Counted from the first letter of the stretch, positions 7,289-15,124 are shown. The stretch: 64,000 bases of DNA from an uncultured Oscillospiraceae bacterium (GCA_934512135.1 CAKSWT010000002.1:1-64000), one strand, 5' to 3'. Notes: generated by a model not told the origin, from the letters alone. Translations and numbers: made by a program.

Positions 7289-8338
7289 TTACTCTTGTCG
7301 CGAAGTCCATTTATAATCTTTTAAGACTTCAGCATTTTCGCAAATCATTCTTCCTTGCTCGTCGACTCTCATTGAATATCGAATTGGTTCTCCACTGGAT
7401 GTGTCCACGTATTGTGCCTCGATAACGGAAGGCGGAAATATAATATAAGGTGCTGGAGGTACACGAAACTTTGCGAATAGACTATTATACCCCTCCTGAG
7501 AAGCCATTGGTGGAATTCTATTGGACTCAATTCCAATAGCAAATATTTGTAATAATGAAGCGTAATGCATGAACTCATCTGAAAAAATGTCTTGTAGTGG
7601 TGCTATCGCAGCCATAAGTTCCACAAAATCGTCATCCGTATATTTCGTATGATTTACCGTATCTAACGCAAGTTTATCACCGACACGCGTTTTCTGCTTT
7701 TCGAGTTCTGTAAACATATCGCAAACAAGCGCTTTCAGAAATTCTGATTCCTTTTTATCCTTTTTGAATTCTTTGATCGCAAATGCAACCCTTGGCGATA
7801 AATTTGGCGTACCTCTAATAAGTGTATCTCTTAATATTGCAAACTTCAGTGCAGTGGCTAGGAATAAACATAGACCTTCCACTTTCCCTTTTCCAATTGA
7901 TATTTCTGAACTTCTTGCCAAACACTCTAAAGTTATAGATACTTCCTCTGGAATAAATACATCGGTTTGAATAATATTCCATATTGCCATAGAAAGGTCA
8001 AAGTACTCATGAGGCGATATCACTTCGGGTATTATTTTTATGAATCGCTCTACTGCAATACCTACTGCACCATCTTTTTTAAATGCAGCTACTACGGCTT
8101 TTGGTACTGGACGCTCACCTTTTCTGAATTTTGATAGTGCCGTCTTATCAATTGCCTCATTGAATACGAGATGCTTCTCTTTTTCGTCCTTTGTCATAGC
8201 TGCTGGCAAGAGAATATATCTGTCTATGTTTTCGCGAGTAGGTTTAACTTTTCCTCCATATTCTAATTCAGTGTCGATATCTCCACTACAAAATTTCACA
8301 AATTCATTTTCAAATGCCACATAGTTTAATTCTTGCAT
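7289..8338 (-). CDS. Unknown 349-aa protein, divergent from the peptide/E2/E1/Clp operon
   Basis: I do not recognise this protein. The start at 8338 is chosen because AAAGGGG lies nine bases upstream; an upstream in-frame ATG (8356) has no ribosome binding site. Residues about 60-95 (DKTALSKFRKGERPVPKAVV) read like a DNA-binding helix-turn-helix, and the centre is helical. The C terminus contains PPSVIEAQYVDTSSGEPIRY. It is transcribed away from the peptide operon across a short region full of repeats, the classic arrangement for a regulator of the divergent operon, or for an effector of the same system. Both roles are inference. Confidence 0.7.
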   Translation of the reverse strand: MQELNYVAFENEFVKFCSGDIDTELEYGGKVKPTRENIDRYILLPAAMTKDEKEKHLVFNEAIDKTALSKFRKGERPVPKAVVAAFKKDGAVGIAVERFIKIIPEVISPHEYFDLSMAIWNIIQTDVFIPEEVSITLECLARSSEISIGKGKVEGLCLFLATALKFAILRDTLIRGTPNLSPRVAFAIKEFKKDKKESEFLKALVCDMFTELEKQKTRVGDKLALDTVNHTKYTDDDFVELMAAIAPLQDIFSDEFMHYASLLQIFAIGIESNRIPPMASQEGYNSLFAKFRVPPAPYIIFPPSVIEAQYVDTSSGEPIRYSMRVDEQGRMICENAEVLKDYKWTSRQE

Positions 8339-8356
8339 CTCTAAGGCCCCTTTCAT

Positions 8357-8385
8357 GTCAACTCAAACGTCAACTCTACGTCAAC
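8357..8385 (-). promoter_or_regulatory. Three GTTGAC direct repeats upstream of the 349-aa gene
   Basis: GTCAAC occurs at 8357, 8369 and 8380 (GTTGAC on the minus strand), spaced 12 and 11 bp, close to one helical turn. Such phased repeats typically bind a regulator. TTGAC also resembles a -35 core. Confidence 0.5.
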
Positions 8386-8431
8386 CTCACTGTCGGCTAC
8401 ATTTAAATTTGCCTGCAATATAATAACGTCA

Positions 8432-8508
8432 AGAAAAGCGAGAGGTGCTAAATACGAGACCTAACCACTCTCAGATTTATATATTATAACATTTTTTCTC
8501 GCTTTTCT
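8432..8508. promoter_or_regulatory. 12-bp inverted repeat around the peptide-operon promoter
   Basis: AGAAAAGCGAGA (8432-8443) is exactly inverted at 8497-8508, with 53 bp between. The interval contains an AT-rich TATTATAAC that could be the -10 element, about 45 bases before the peptide start. The repeat could be a pair of operator half-sites or a long-range leader hairpin. Confidence 0.45.
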
Positions 8509-8534
8509 CAATCTCGAAGAAGGAGGTGAGACCT

Positions 8535-8654
8535 ATGAAAAAAAGAGATGACATCATCTCTAGAGTTAATGCCGGATCCAAAGGCGGTAGCAGCGAAAGT
8601 CAGGATGCTGATTTTACGCGTTCATTGCCCCCAGGGACCTTCAGGAACTCTTAA
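8535..8654 (+). CDS. 39-aa peptide, first gene of the E2/JAB-E1/Clp operon
   Basis: A near-ideal ribosome binding site (GAAGAAGGAGGTGAG) precedes ATG by four bases. The frame encodes a 39-residue, polar, probably disordered peptide. It begins MKKRDDIISRVNAGSKGG and ends LPPGTFRNS, with no hydrophobic segment. The overlapping frame starting at 8548 has no comparable ribosome binding site. Its position ahead of E2-like, JAB-E1 and unfoldase genes, and its small size, suggest the substrate or tag of those enzymes. The internal Gly-Gly at 17-18 could be a JAB processing point. ThiF-type enzymes also act on short peptides (MccB on the MccA heptapeptide). Function is inference. Confidence 0.55.
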   Translation: MKKRDDIISRVNAGSKGGSSESQDADFTRSLPPGTFRNS

Positions 8655-8668
8655 CCCCACATCTTTTG

Positions 8669-8692
8669 GCGAAGAGCCTTCGGGCTCTTCGC
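8669..8692 (+). promoter_or_regulatory. UUCG-loop hairpin between the peptide and E2-like genes
   Basis: GCGAAGAGCC, TTCG, GGCTCTTCGC form a perfect 10-bp stem with a very stable tetraloop, 14 bases after the peptide stop. It is not followed by a T run, so it is more likely to stabilise or process the mRNA, or to terminate only part of the transcripts, than to stop transcription fully. Such an element would raise the peptide level over the enzymes. Confidence 0.65.
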
Positions 8693-8720
8693 AATCTTCA
8701 ACCGAAAGAAGGTGCAAAGA

Positions 8721-9044
8721 ATGTATGGAGAACACGTAAGGCTAAAGTACCGGGATATAGACGACCTTATGACTTATGAATTCGTGTTCTTCGATTATGG
8801 AGATGACGAAGAGTCATGGTGTATCTACATTATCTCGGATATTGATTATGGCACGAGGCCAAGCGACTGCCACAGTGCGCATTGGCTGAAAAACGAAGAC
8901 GAATCATTCAGATATATATGCTGGGAGGGAGAAATTACAAGTTTTGAAGATGCATTGACCATTGCTTCTGTTTGGGCTGATTGCACAACCAGGTATATAG
9001 AAGGCCCTTTCGACTTCGACTTTTATGCGCACTCTTATCAATAA
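8721..9044 (+). CDS. E2-like (UBC-fold) conjugation protein, candidate
   Basis: The protein has 107 aa from the ATG at 8721 (AGAAGG eight bases upstream; an in-frame GTG at 8712 is less likely). Two beta-rich segments (YEFVFFDYG, SWCIYIISDIDYGTRP) precede a His/Asn-containing stretch (H54 W L K N58), then YIC with Cys67, then DALTI at 77-81. In human UBE2D2 the catalytic Cys85 is followed by PALTI starting at 95, the same distance; its HPN Asn77 is eight residues before Cys, here nine. Together with the adjacent JAB-E1 gene this supports a minimal bacterial E2. No overall homology was computed, so an unrelated small fold remains possible. Confidence 0.5.
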   Translation: MYGEHVRLKYRDIDDLMTYEFVFFDYGDDEESWCIYIISDIDYGTRPSDCHSAHWLKNEDESFRYICWEGEITSFEDALTIASVWADCTTRYIEGPFDFDFYAHSYQ

Positions 9045-9101
9045 GCGCCCAGCGTAAATGCATCTGCAAAAATCTAACAAAACAAAAAGGAGAAAACCAC
9101 T

Positions 9102-10448
9102 ATGAAGTTTACGAAAAAAGAACAATCGTTAGTTCCTACAAAGGAATTACTCAATGAGATTCAAAAGTCTATCGCGTGCAAGCAGCCCGAACAGCTCGCC
9201 ATGCTCGGTTCGTCGGATGGAAAGCATATAGATACTGTATTTTTCGTTGATAAATCAAAATCGACACAAACCAGCTGCGAACCAGATATTGGAGTCTGTA
9301 ATAAAAAAATTCGGGAGTGGTACGAAAAAGACATTGCATTCTGCGGATTTGCACATTCGCACCCAGGCGCTTACTCTCAGCTATCCGACGCTGACATTGA
9401 ATATGCTGATGAAATTATGAAAGCCTTAGATATGGATAGCATCGAGCTTCCAATTGTAATCTTAGATCCTCGATGCGATGGCGGATGCACTATTTTTTGG
9501 TATACATTAGAGCGCAATATAAAATTTACCGGCGAACCTCGCGAGGTTAATATTTTACCCGGAAATCAACCGCAGGCTCCATCTAACTTATTTTCTAGAA
9601 TTCAGAACACGGTTCCCGTCGATGAGCTTCAGGAATCTACTATCATCCAAGTTGGCTGCGGTGGTTCTGCTGGGGCTACAGAAGCGATGGCGAGATGTGG
9701 TGTAGGCAATTTTATCCTTATAGACCCCGATATTTGCGAGGCTCGTAACGTCTTGACTCAGCGTTCCTATATAGCCGACTCGGGACAAGCAAAAGTAAAA
9801 GCACTCGCCAATAAGATTCTCAATGTTAATCCAAAAGCGAAAGTAGATATTCATTGGATGGCTATTACCAAAGATACTACTATCGAAGAATTCGTCGAAA
9901 TGCTTCCAGAGGACACATTCAAAGATCCGAGCAAGGTTCTCATCGTAGCAAGTACAGATGATTTTTCTGCTCAGGATGCAATCCTAAACCTTGCATTAAA
10001 ACTAGGTGTTCCATTCATGGCTCCGCAGATGTATGCTGACGGATTGGCTTCCGAGATTACCTTCTATTATCCCGGCGTTACTAAAACTTGTCCTAAGTGC
10101 ATCCTGCACAATAGATATGAAGAGTACGCAAAAGGATATAAAAATACTGTAACATCCGAAGGAACAATCTATCCGTCTGTCTTGCAGACAAATGCTCTTG
10201 AAGCACAGATAGCTCTGATGCTTTTGCTGTACCACAAAGGAAATAATCGATATACAAATATGCTGGATGAGGTGGCCGATCGAAATCTCGTACTTTTACG
10301 TCTCGCCCCAAATGCAGGTAAAAACTATGGTTTGGATTTCATGGATACCGCGATGCATAAAGAGTTCTCTTTCTTCGGCGAACCGCTTTGGGTTCCAGTA
10401 AAACCTTTGTCTGGTTGTCCTATATGTAGTCATAGTCTCGATACATAA
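9102..10448 (+). CDS. JAB/JAMM peptidase - E1 (ThiF-type) fusion
   Basis: The 448-aa protein joins two domains. Residues about 15-140 form a JAMM metalloprotease: candidate Glu30, then HSHP (85-88), Ser95 and Asp98, matching the HxH-x7-S-x2-D zinc motif. Residues about 160-448 form an E1-like adenylating domain: GCGGSAG (185-191) nucleotide loop, LIDPD (206-210), N216, QR (220-221), and two CxxC pairs (330/333, 439/442) for structural zinc. JAB-E1 fusions are known in bacterial ubiquitin-like operons. The E1 half should activate a C-terminal carboxylate with ATP; the JAB half should mature or remove the tag. AAAAAGGAG precedes the ATG. Confidence 0.9.
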   Translation: MKFTKKEQSLVPTKELLNEIQKSIACKQPEQLAMLGSSDGKHIDTVFFVDKSKSTQTSCEPDIGVCNKKIREWYEKDIAFCGFAHSHPGAYSQLSDADIEYADEIMKALDMDSIELPIVILDPRCDGGCTIFWYTLERNIKFTGEPREVNILPGNQPQAPSNLFSRIQNTVPVDELQESTIIQVGCGGSAGATEAMARCGVGNFILIDPDICEARNVLTQRSYIADSGQAKVKALANKILNVNPKAKVDIHWMAITKDTTIEEFVEMLPEDTFKDPSKVLIVASTDDFSAQDAILNLALKLGVPFMAPQMYADGLASEITFYYPGVTKTCPKCILHNRYEEYAKGYKNTVTSEGTIYPSVLQTNALEAQIALMLLLYHKGNNRYTNMLDEVADRNLVLLRLAPNAGKNYGLDFMDTAMHKEFSFFGEPLWVPVKPLSGCPICSHSLDT

Positions 10449-10465
10449 TTCGGGAGGTGATTTAA

Positions 10466-11950
10466 TTGATCGAGCTTAGCATTTTCAAGGATGCAGATCT
10501 TACGAATTTGAAAAATGATTTAGATGCGCTGGATAATGAGCCAATTGGCACCACTTATGACTATGAGTGCCGCCTGACGGAAAGCTGTTCTCCGCGAGAG
10601 CTGATATTGAGATTCTGTAAGCCAACCAAAGATACTTACGGTATATTTACAGAACCATATTTTGCATACTCGGGAGGAAACCTATTAATAAAGGCACTGT
10701 CGGATATCCATGCACTGAAATTCGACTGTTGGAACACTTTTGAACGAGGACTCCGTTTACTCGGTGAGGGGGACTATGTGCCTCCTGCCCCCTCATTAAA
10801 CACTCAGCCAGCAGGACAGGCTCCAGAATTGAAGACGGGTGAAGAATCAATAGATATCGCGTCTATTACGGATTGGAATGCTATCTCTACACCGGAGCAG
10901 TCCGAGTCAAAAACGCCAAGTTTTGAGCTTCTCAAAGAACGTCTGCAAAAGATGGTGATTGGCCAGGACGATTCCACCGAAGCCATCGCCTATGTAGTCG
11001 CACAGCACCTTGCCAAGAAGAATCCTACAAAGCCTGTTTCCATTCTGGCATCCGGGTCACCTGGCGTAGGTAAATCCGAAACTGCAAAGGCACTAGCAAA
11101 AATTCTTTCCCAGGACTGTGGGCTGGAATATGCCGTATCATGGACAGACCTCAATAACTTTACGGAAGCCTTCGCAGTTAATCGCCTGATTGGCGCTCCT
11201 GCCGGATATGTCGGATACGAGGACGAAGCTGTTTTTGAAGTGGTTGCCCGAAATCCCTACACGGTATTTATCTTTGATGAGTTAGATAAAGCACACCCCG
11301 AGGTACTGAAAACCTTCATGGCCATTTTGGACGAAGGCCGCTGCGCATCCCGAAAAACACTCAGCGATGGCTCAAGGGAGTTTGATTTTAAGCACTGCAT
11401 TTTCTTCTTTACTTCCAATTACGATCTAAGCTCCAATCAGCCTGCAAAGCGAAAGATTGGTTTCGCCACATCGAATAGCGTGGAAGATATCCGCATGGAG
11501 GAAAATGAAGTAAACATTAACTACCGGGAATGTCAAACAGATTCCGAATCAAACGAATCCCTACCTATGCGTATCTATCGGGAGAATGAGGCGGCACGAA
11601 AAGCATTTGTTGGCGTAGGGGTACTTAGAGAGATTGCCTCCAGATTTCAGTGCTTTGTTAATTTTAAGCCCCTTTCCGCCAAGGCAAAAACGCGTATTCT
11701 GGCAAAACAGATCATTGAGATGGGCTTCGAGTATTCTCACGCCATCTCCTACGTTTCGCCTGGTATCATGCAAGGCCTTATTGATGCAGCTATGTCTGGA
11801 GATAGCCTGACGGTGCGTTCCTTTAAGTCGGTTATTGAAGGTTACTTAGCTCCTGTATTCGCAAGAGCAGAAGTCGTAGAAAACCGAACCTATCGGCTGG
11901 AGGGTACTCTGGAAGAACCGCAGATGATTGCTGAAAATCGCGCGAGATAA
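10466..11950 (+). CDS. Clp/HSP100-type AAA+ unfoldase with ClpP-docking loop
   Basis: The 494-aa protein starts with TTG behind a strong GGGAGGTGA. Residues 1-150 are a unique N-terminal domain, perhaps for substrate or tag recognition. Residues about 151-470 match the second ATPase module of ClpA/ClpC: VIGQ (164-167), Walker A GSPGVGKS (197-204), pore loop GYVGYEDE (247-254), Walker B VFIFDELDK (267-275), sensor TSN (316-318) and C-terminal helical domain. KIGF (330-333) lies where ClpA has IGL and ClpC has VGF, the loop that docks ClpP; ClpB lacks it. Follows JAB-E1 by 17 bases. Likely pulls tagged proteins into host ClpP. Confidence 0.85.
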   Translation: MIELSIFKDADLTNLKNDLDALDNEPIGTTYDYECRLTESCSPRELILRFCKPTKDTYGIFTEPYFAYSGGNLLIKALSDIHALKFDCWNTFERGLRLLGEGDYVPPAPSLNTQPAGQAPELKTGEESIDIASITDWNAISTPEQSESKTPSFELLKERLQKMVIGQDDSTEAIAYVVAQHLAKKNPTKPVSILASGSPGVGKSETAKALAKILSQDCGLEYAVSWTDLNNFTEAFAVNRLIGAPAGYVGYEDEAVFEVVARNPYTVFIFDELDKAHPEVLKTFMAILDEGRCASRKTLSDGSREFDFKHCIFFFTSNYDLSSNQPAKRKIGFATSNSVEDIRMEENEVNINYRECQTDSESNESLPMRIYRENEAARKAFVGVGVLREIASRFQCFVNFKPLSAKAKTRILAKQIIEMGFEYSHAISYVSPGIMQGLIDAAMSGDSLTVRSFKSVIEGYLAPVFARAEVVENRTYRLEGTLEEPQMIAENRAR

Positions 11951-12149
11951 TACCGTAGAACAACATATTTCAAGCACTTGCGCAAATATTACAACATCGT
12001 TTTTTATATACCACAAAATGCATTTTCACCTCTGTTAGCGAGTGTCGCATCGCTATAAAAGCGAAAACAAAATTGACTTTTTGTCAACCTGCTTTTGTGG
12101 TTTACTCACTGCAAAGGCCGACAAAGCCTGGCACATTAACAAATCGATT

Positions 12150-12170
12150 GGGCGGTCGCTGTGACCGCCC
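12150..12170 (+). promoter_or_regulatory. Hairpin directly upstream of the MT-A70 gene
   Basis: GGGCGGTC and GACCGCCC form an 8-bp perfect stem with a five-base loop, ending two bases before the GGAAAGGA ribosome binding site. It could modulate translation of the methyltransferase. The rest of the 236-bp gap (11951-12186) shows no gene. Confidence 0.45.
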
Positions 12171-12186
12171 GGAAAGGAAAACTATC

Positions 12187-12750
12187 ATGCCTACGAAAAA
12201 ATATTCCACCATCCTTGCCGATCCGCCTTGGTGTATTAATCAAAAAGGGAAGCGAGGAGCTGTCATGCATTATCAACTCATGTCTTTAGAAGATATTAAA
12301 AATATGCCCGTCGCCGATCTAGTGGAAGAAAATGCACATCTATGGCTGTGGATTCCAAATGGGTTGCTCCAAGAGGGATTAGACGTCATGAAAGCCTGGG
12401 GATTTAAATATCGCGACCCCTTTTACTGGATTAAACCCCGTCTCGGGTTAGGAAACTACCTGAGAAATGCAAGCGAAACGGTTCTGTTTGGAACACGTGG
12501 AAAAGCTCCTGTGAAGTTTAAAGCTCAGCCAAACTGGCTCTTTGCGCCACTTCAGGATCATTCCCATAAGCCGGAGGAAATGTACCCCATTATTGAGCGC
12601 GTATCTCCCGGCCCGTATTTGGAACTGTTTGCCAGAAGACCACAGCCAAACTGGGATGCGTGGGGCAATGAGATTGAATCGGATATTATCATCCCTGGCT
12701 ACCCCGTGCCGAAATACAGCGATAAAGCAAAAGAACGTGAGGAGGTCTGA
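12187..12750 (+). CDS. MT-A70 family DNA N6-adenine methyltransferase
   Basis: From the ATG at 12187 (GGAAAGGA upstream) the 187-aa protein shows the catalytic motif ADPPW near residue 12 and then the typical MT-A70 order: HYQLMSLEDIKNMPV, HLWLWIPNG, WGFKYRDPFYWIKP, LFGTRGK and a C-terminal LELFARR. Members of this group on phages and plasmids methylate adenine in DNA, often to escape restriction. A longer frame upstream (12073) lacks a ribosome binding site and crosses a hairpin, so it was not used. No restriction partner is visible. Confidence 0.9.
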   Translation: MPTKKYSTILADPPWCINQKGKRGAVMHYQLMSLEDIKNMPVADLVEENAHLWLWIPNGLLQEGLDVMKAWGFKYRDPFYWIKPRLGLGNYLRNASETVLFGTRGKAPVKFKAQPNWLFAPLQDHSHKPEEMYPIIERVSPGPYLELFARRPQPNWDAWGNEIESDIIIPGYPVPKYSDKAKEREEV

Positions 12751-12756
12751 TCATGT

Positions 12757-12951
12757 ATGAATTCACCAGAAAGCCTTATTGCCAGAATTCTCAAATGGGC
12801 ATTTGCTCTCTTCATTGCTGCGATTGTACTCCGCTGGACTGTATGTATCATCATGGAAATCTGGTGGGTGCTCGTACTCCTCGCCGCCATTGGCATTGGA
12901 ATTTATGTCGCTTTTCGTGTATGGAAGAACCGTCATGGAGGACAATGGTAA
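12757..12951 (+). CDS. Small membrane protein, two helices
   Basis: This 64-aa protein consists almost entirely of two hydrophobic segments (about residues 12-35 and 36-55) and ends with a basic tail (RVWKNRHGGQW). It begins 10 bases after GGAGGT and six after the methyltransferase stop. An alternative frame four bases earlier (12753) gives a Cys-rich non-hydrophobic product and is probably a shadow. Its place before the VirD4/TraG-like ATPase suggests a small partner in DNA transfer, but this is inference. Confidence 0.6.
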   Translation: MNSPESLIARILKWAFALFIAAIVLRWTVCIIMEIWWVLVLLAAIGIGIYVAFRVWKNRHGGQW

Positions 12952-12967
12952 GAAAGGAGGGCGAGCT

Positions 12968-15124
12968 ATGACCAGGCATCAAATAGAAACCATATGCTGG
13001 AAGGAGTTCGTCTGGCGGCGCTCATTCAAACTGGAACAGGTCCATGAGATGCTGGCACACCTGGCTACCGTATCCTCCCGTGGAGCAGTCATCTGGGAGA
13101 TCCGTGCAAGAGATGGATTTGTTAGGCATCTTCTTGGAGCGGACTCGGCAAGTATCCGCAAAATCACCGAAGCGCTCCAAGTACATGGAGAGATTGAATT
13201 CTATCCGGTTGACGAACATAACCGTAAGGCAGTTGATACGGTAAGGCAGATCAAGGTATCTCATCCGAGCTTATCGCTTCGTACAGATATCGCCGAATCT
13301 ACAATTCGAGCAGGGCTGGCGGCTATGGCTGCCACAGCCCGTGGCGAGGAAGCGGTTTTACAGATCATTCTCGGCGCGGCTTATCCACCGAGCACAATTC
13401 CGAAGAACCTTCCCGATCCAAATGCCGGATGGCTACAGGCAGTGCTTGGAAATGTATCTCAGGCCTCCGCCGAAACTCGTAAGTCCATCAAGGAGAAAGC
13501 GGAGCAACATACCTTTCAAGCTATTGTTCGCATCGGCGTTTCTGGTGCAAGTGCAAAATATCGTATTAACTGCGTCCTGAGCGCATTACGCACTCTGGAA
13601 GCGGCTGGCGTCAGAATCTATGATGAATTTGATAAACCCGCGAAGCTGAATACTGCCCATGTGCCATGGCATTTTCCGCTGAGGTTATCCGTTAAAGAAC
13701 TTGCGGGATTTCTAATGCTACCATCTGGCGATGAGGACCTACCAGGAATGTCTGGCGTCCATCCTCGAGCAATGTACCCACCGACGTGGTATAGGGAACC
13801 GACAAACAGGTTTAATAGCCGTTTTTTTGGAGTAACTCTAAATCCAGCAAACGGTCAGAAACTTAGTATTTCTCCTGACGATAGCCTCATGCACACATGG
13901 CTTGTAGGCCCAAGTGGTGTAGGCAAGACAACCGTGATTTTGAATCTGGTATTATCTGACATTTGTGCTGGACGTAGCGTGTTAGTGATTGACCCAAAGG
14001 CAGACTTGGTTACAAGTATCCTTGAACGCATTCCAGCCTCCCGTGCAGATGATGTCGTTGTGATTGACCCTTCCGACGATAACCCTGTAGGTTTCAATCC
14101 CTTGGCTTTGCCGGGCAACCCCACACTTATGGCAGATGCTATCTTAGCGGTCTTTAAGGAGATTTTCTCAGATAGCTGGGGTGTTCGAAGTCAGGATGTA
14201 CTGAGTGCGGCACTATTAACCTTGGTTGAGACGGACGGCGCATCACTGCTCTGGCTGCCACCGCTTCTGACAGATGAGAACTTCCGTCATAAGATCACAA
14301 AGGACGTCAAAGATAAAATTACGCTCAAACCGTTTTGGGACACTTTTGATAATCTCCGTCCCGCCGAGCGTGAGCAATGGGTTGCGCCGGTGCTTAACAA
14401 AATGCGCCAATTTCTGTTCCGACCGGGACTGCGGGGTATCTTGGGACAGAGCAATCCCAAGTTCCAGCTAACGGATTTGTTCTCCCAACGCAAGATTGTC
14501 CTCGTCCCCTTGAATCGCGGCACAGTGGGCGCAGAAAGCGCCAGACTGCTGGGCAGCCTAGTGGTAGGCCTTACCTGGACGTTAGCCCTTTCTCGGGCGA
14601 ACGTCGCGCCGGAACGCCGCCATTTGGTCTCCCTGTATATCGATGAGCTGCAAGATTACCTGACCTTGCCTACGGATTTATCCGATGCCTTGGCGCAGGC
14701 CAGAGGTCTGGGCGTGGGAATTACAATGGCGCATCAATATCGCGCACAGCTCCCCTACGAGATTCGTGCCGGTATCGATGCTAATGCAAGGAACAAAATC
14801 ATCTTCGGGCTTAATGCCAGTGATGCCAGAGAAATTGCCACGATGGCTCCTGGATTGGAAGCGTTGGATTTCATGCTCTTGCCAAGATATCAAATCTATA
14901 CAAATTTTATGTCGGGTGGTAGACAGACTGGCTGGATACAGGGCAAGACAATCCCCGCTCCACCGGCACTCCATACTGCGGCAGAAATTAAGGCACGAAG
15001 TCAAACTCGCTATGGTCGTTCCAGCGGTGAGGTTGAGGTAGAATATCTCAAACTATTTGAGGAAGCCCCGAGCCTGATCGGGCCAGATCTTGATGATTCT
15101 GTCATCGGTCGGAGGAAAATATGA
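12968..15124 (+). CDS. VirD4/TraG/FtsK-like conjugative coupling ATPase
   Basis: The 718-aa protein starts at the ATG behind AAAGGAGGG. After an N-terminal region of about 300 residues it shows Walker A GPSGVGKTT (about 314-322), LVIDPKADLV, and Walker B YIDELQDYL (about 557-565). It continues with HQYRAQLP and a C-terminal segment typical of TraM-recognition/VirD4-like ATPases. Such proteins feed DNA to a transfer channel. No transmembrane helices are obvious at its start; the small membrane protein just upstream may anchor it. It overlaps the next gene by four bases (ATGA). Confidence 0.85.
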   Translation: MTRHQIETICWKEFVWRRSFKLEQVHEMLAHLATVSSRGAVIWEIRARDGFVRHLLGADSASIRKITEALQVHGEIEFYPVDEHNRKAVDTVRQIKVSHPSLSLRTDIAESTIRAGLAAMAATARGEEAVLQIILGAAYPPSTIPKNLPDPNAGWLQAVLGNVSQASAETRKSIKEKAEQHTFQAIVRIGVSGASAKYRINCVLSALRTLEAAGVRIYDEFDKPAKLNTAHVPWHFPLRLSVKELAGFLMLPSGDEDLPGMSGVHPRAMYPPTWYREPTNRFNSRFFGVTLNPANGQKLSISPDDSLMHTWLVGPSGVGKTTVILNLVLSDICAGRSVLVIDPKADLVTSILERIPASRADDVVVIDPSDDNPVGFNPLALPGNPTLMADAILAVFKEIFSDSWGVRSQDVLSAALLTLVETDGASLLWLPPLLTDENFRHKITKDVKDKITLKPFWDTFDNLRPAEREQWVAPVLNKMRQFLFRPGLRGILGQSNPKFQLTDLFSQRKIVLVPLNRGTVGAESARLLGSLVVGLTWTLALSRANVAPERRHLVSLYIDELQDYLTLPTDLSDALAQARGLGVGITMAHQYRAQLPYEIRAGIDANARNKIIFGLNASDAREIATMAPGLEALDFMLLPRYQIYTNFMSGGRQTGWIQGKTIPAPPALHTAAEIKARSQTRYGRSSGEVEVEYLKLFEEAPSLIGPDLDDSVIGRRKI

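Noticed and set aside
8548..8739. 63-aa ORF in another frame overlapping the peptide gene and the UUCG hairpin
   Set aside because: It has no ribosome binding site and runs through a hairpin; the 39-aa frame at 8535 has a near-ideal one.
8535..11950. A type II CBASS or standard BIL defence operon
   Set aside because: There is no CD-NTase, no effector and no recognisable ubiquitin-like domain. E1 and JAB are fused, and a Clp ATPase takes part, so the known names do not fit.
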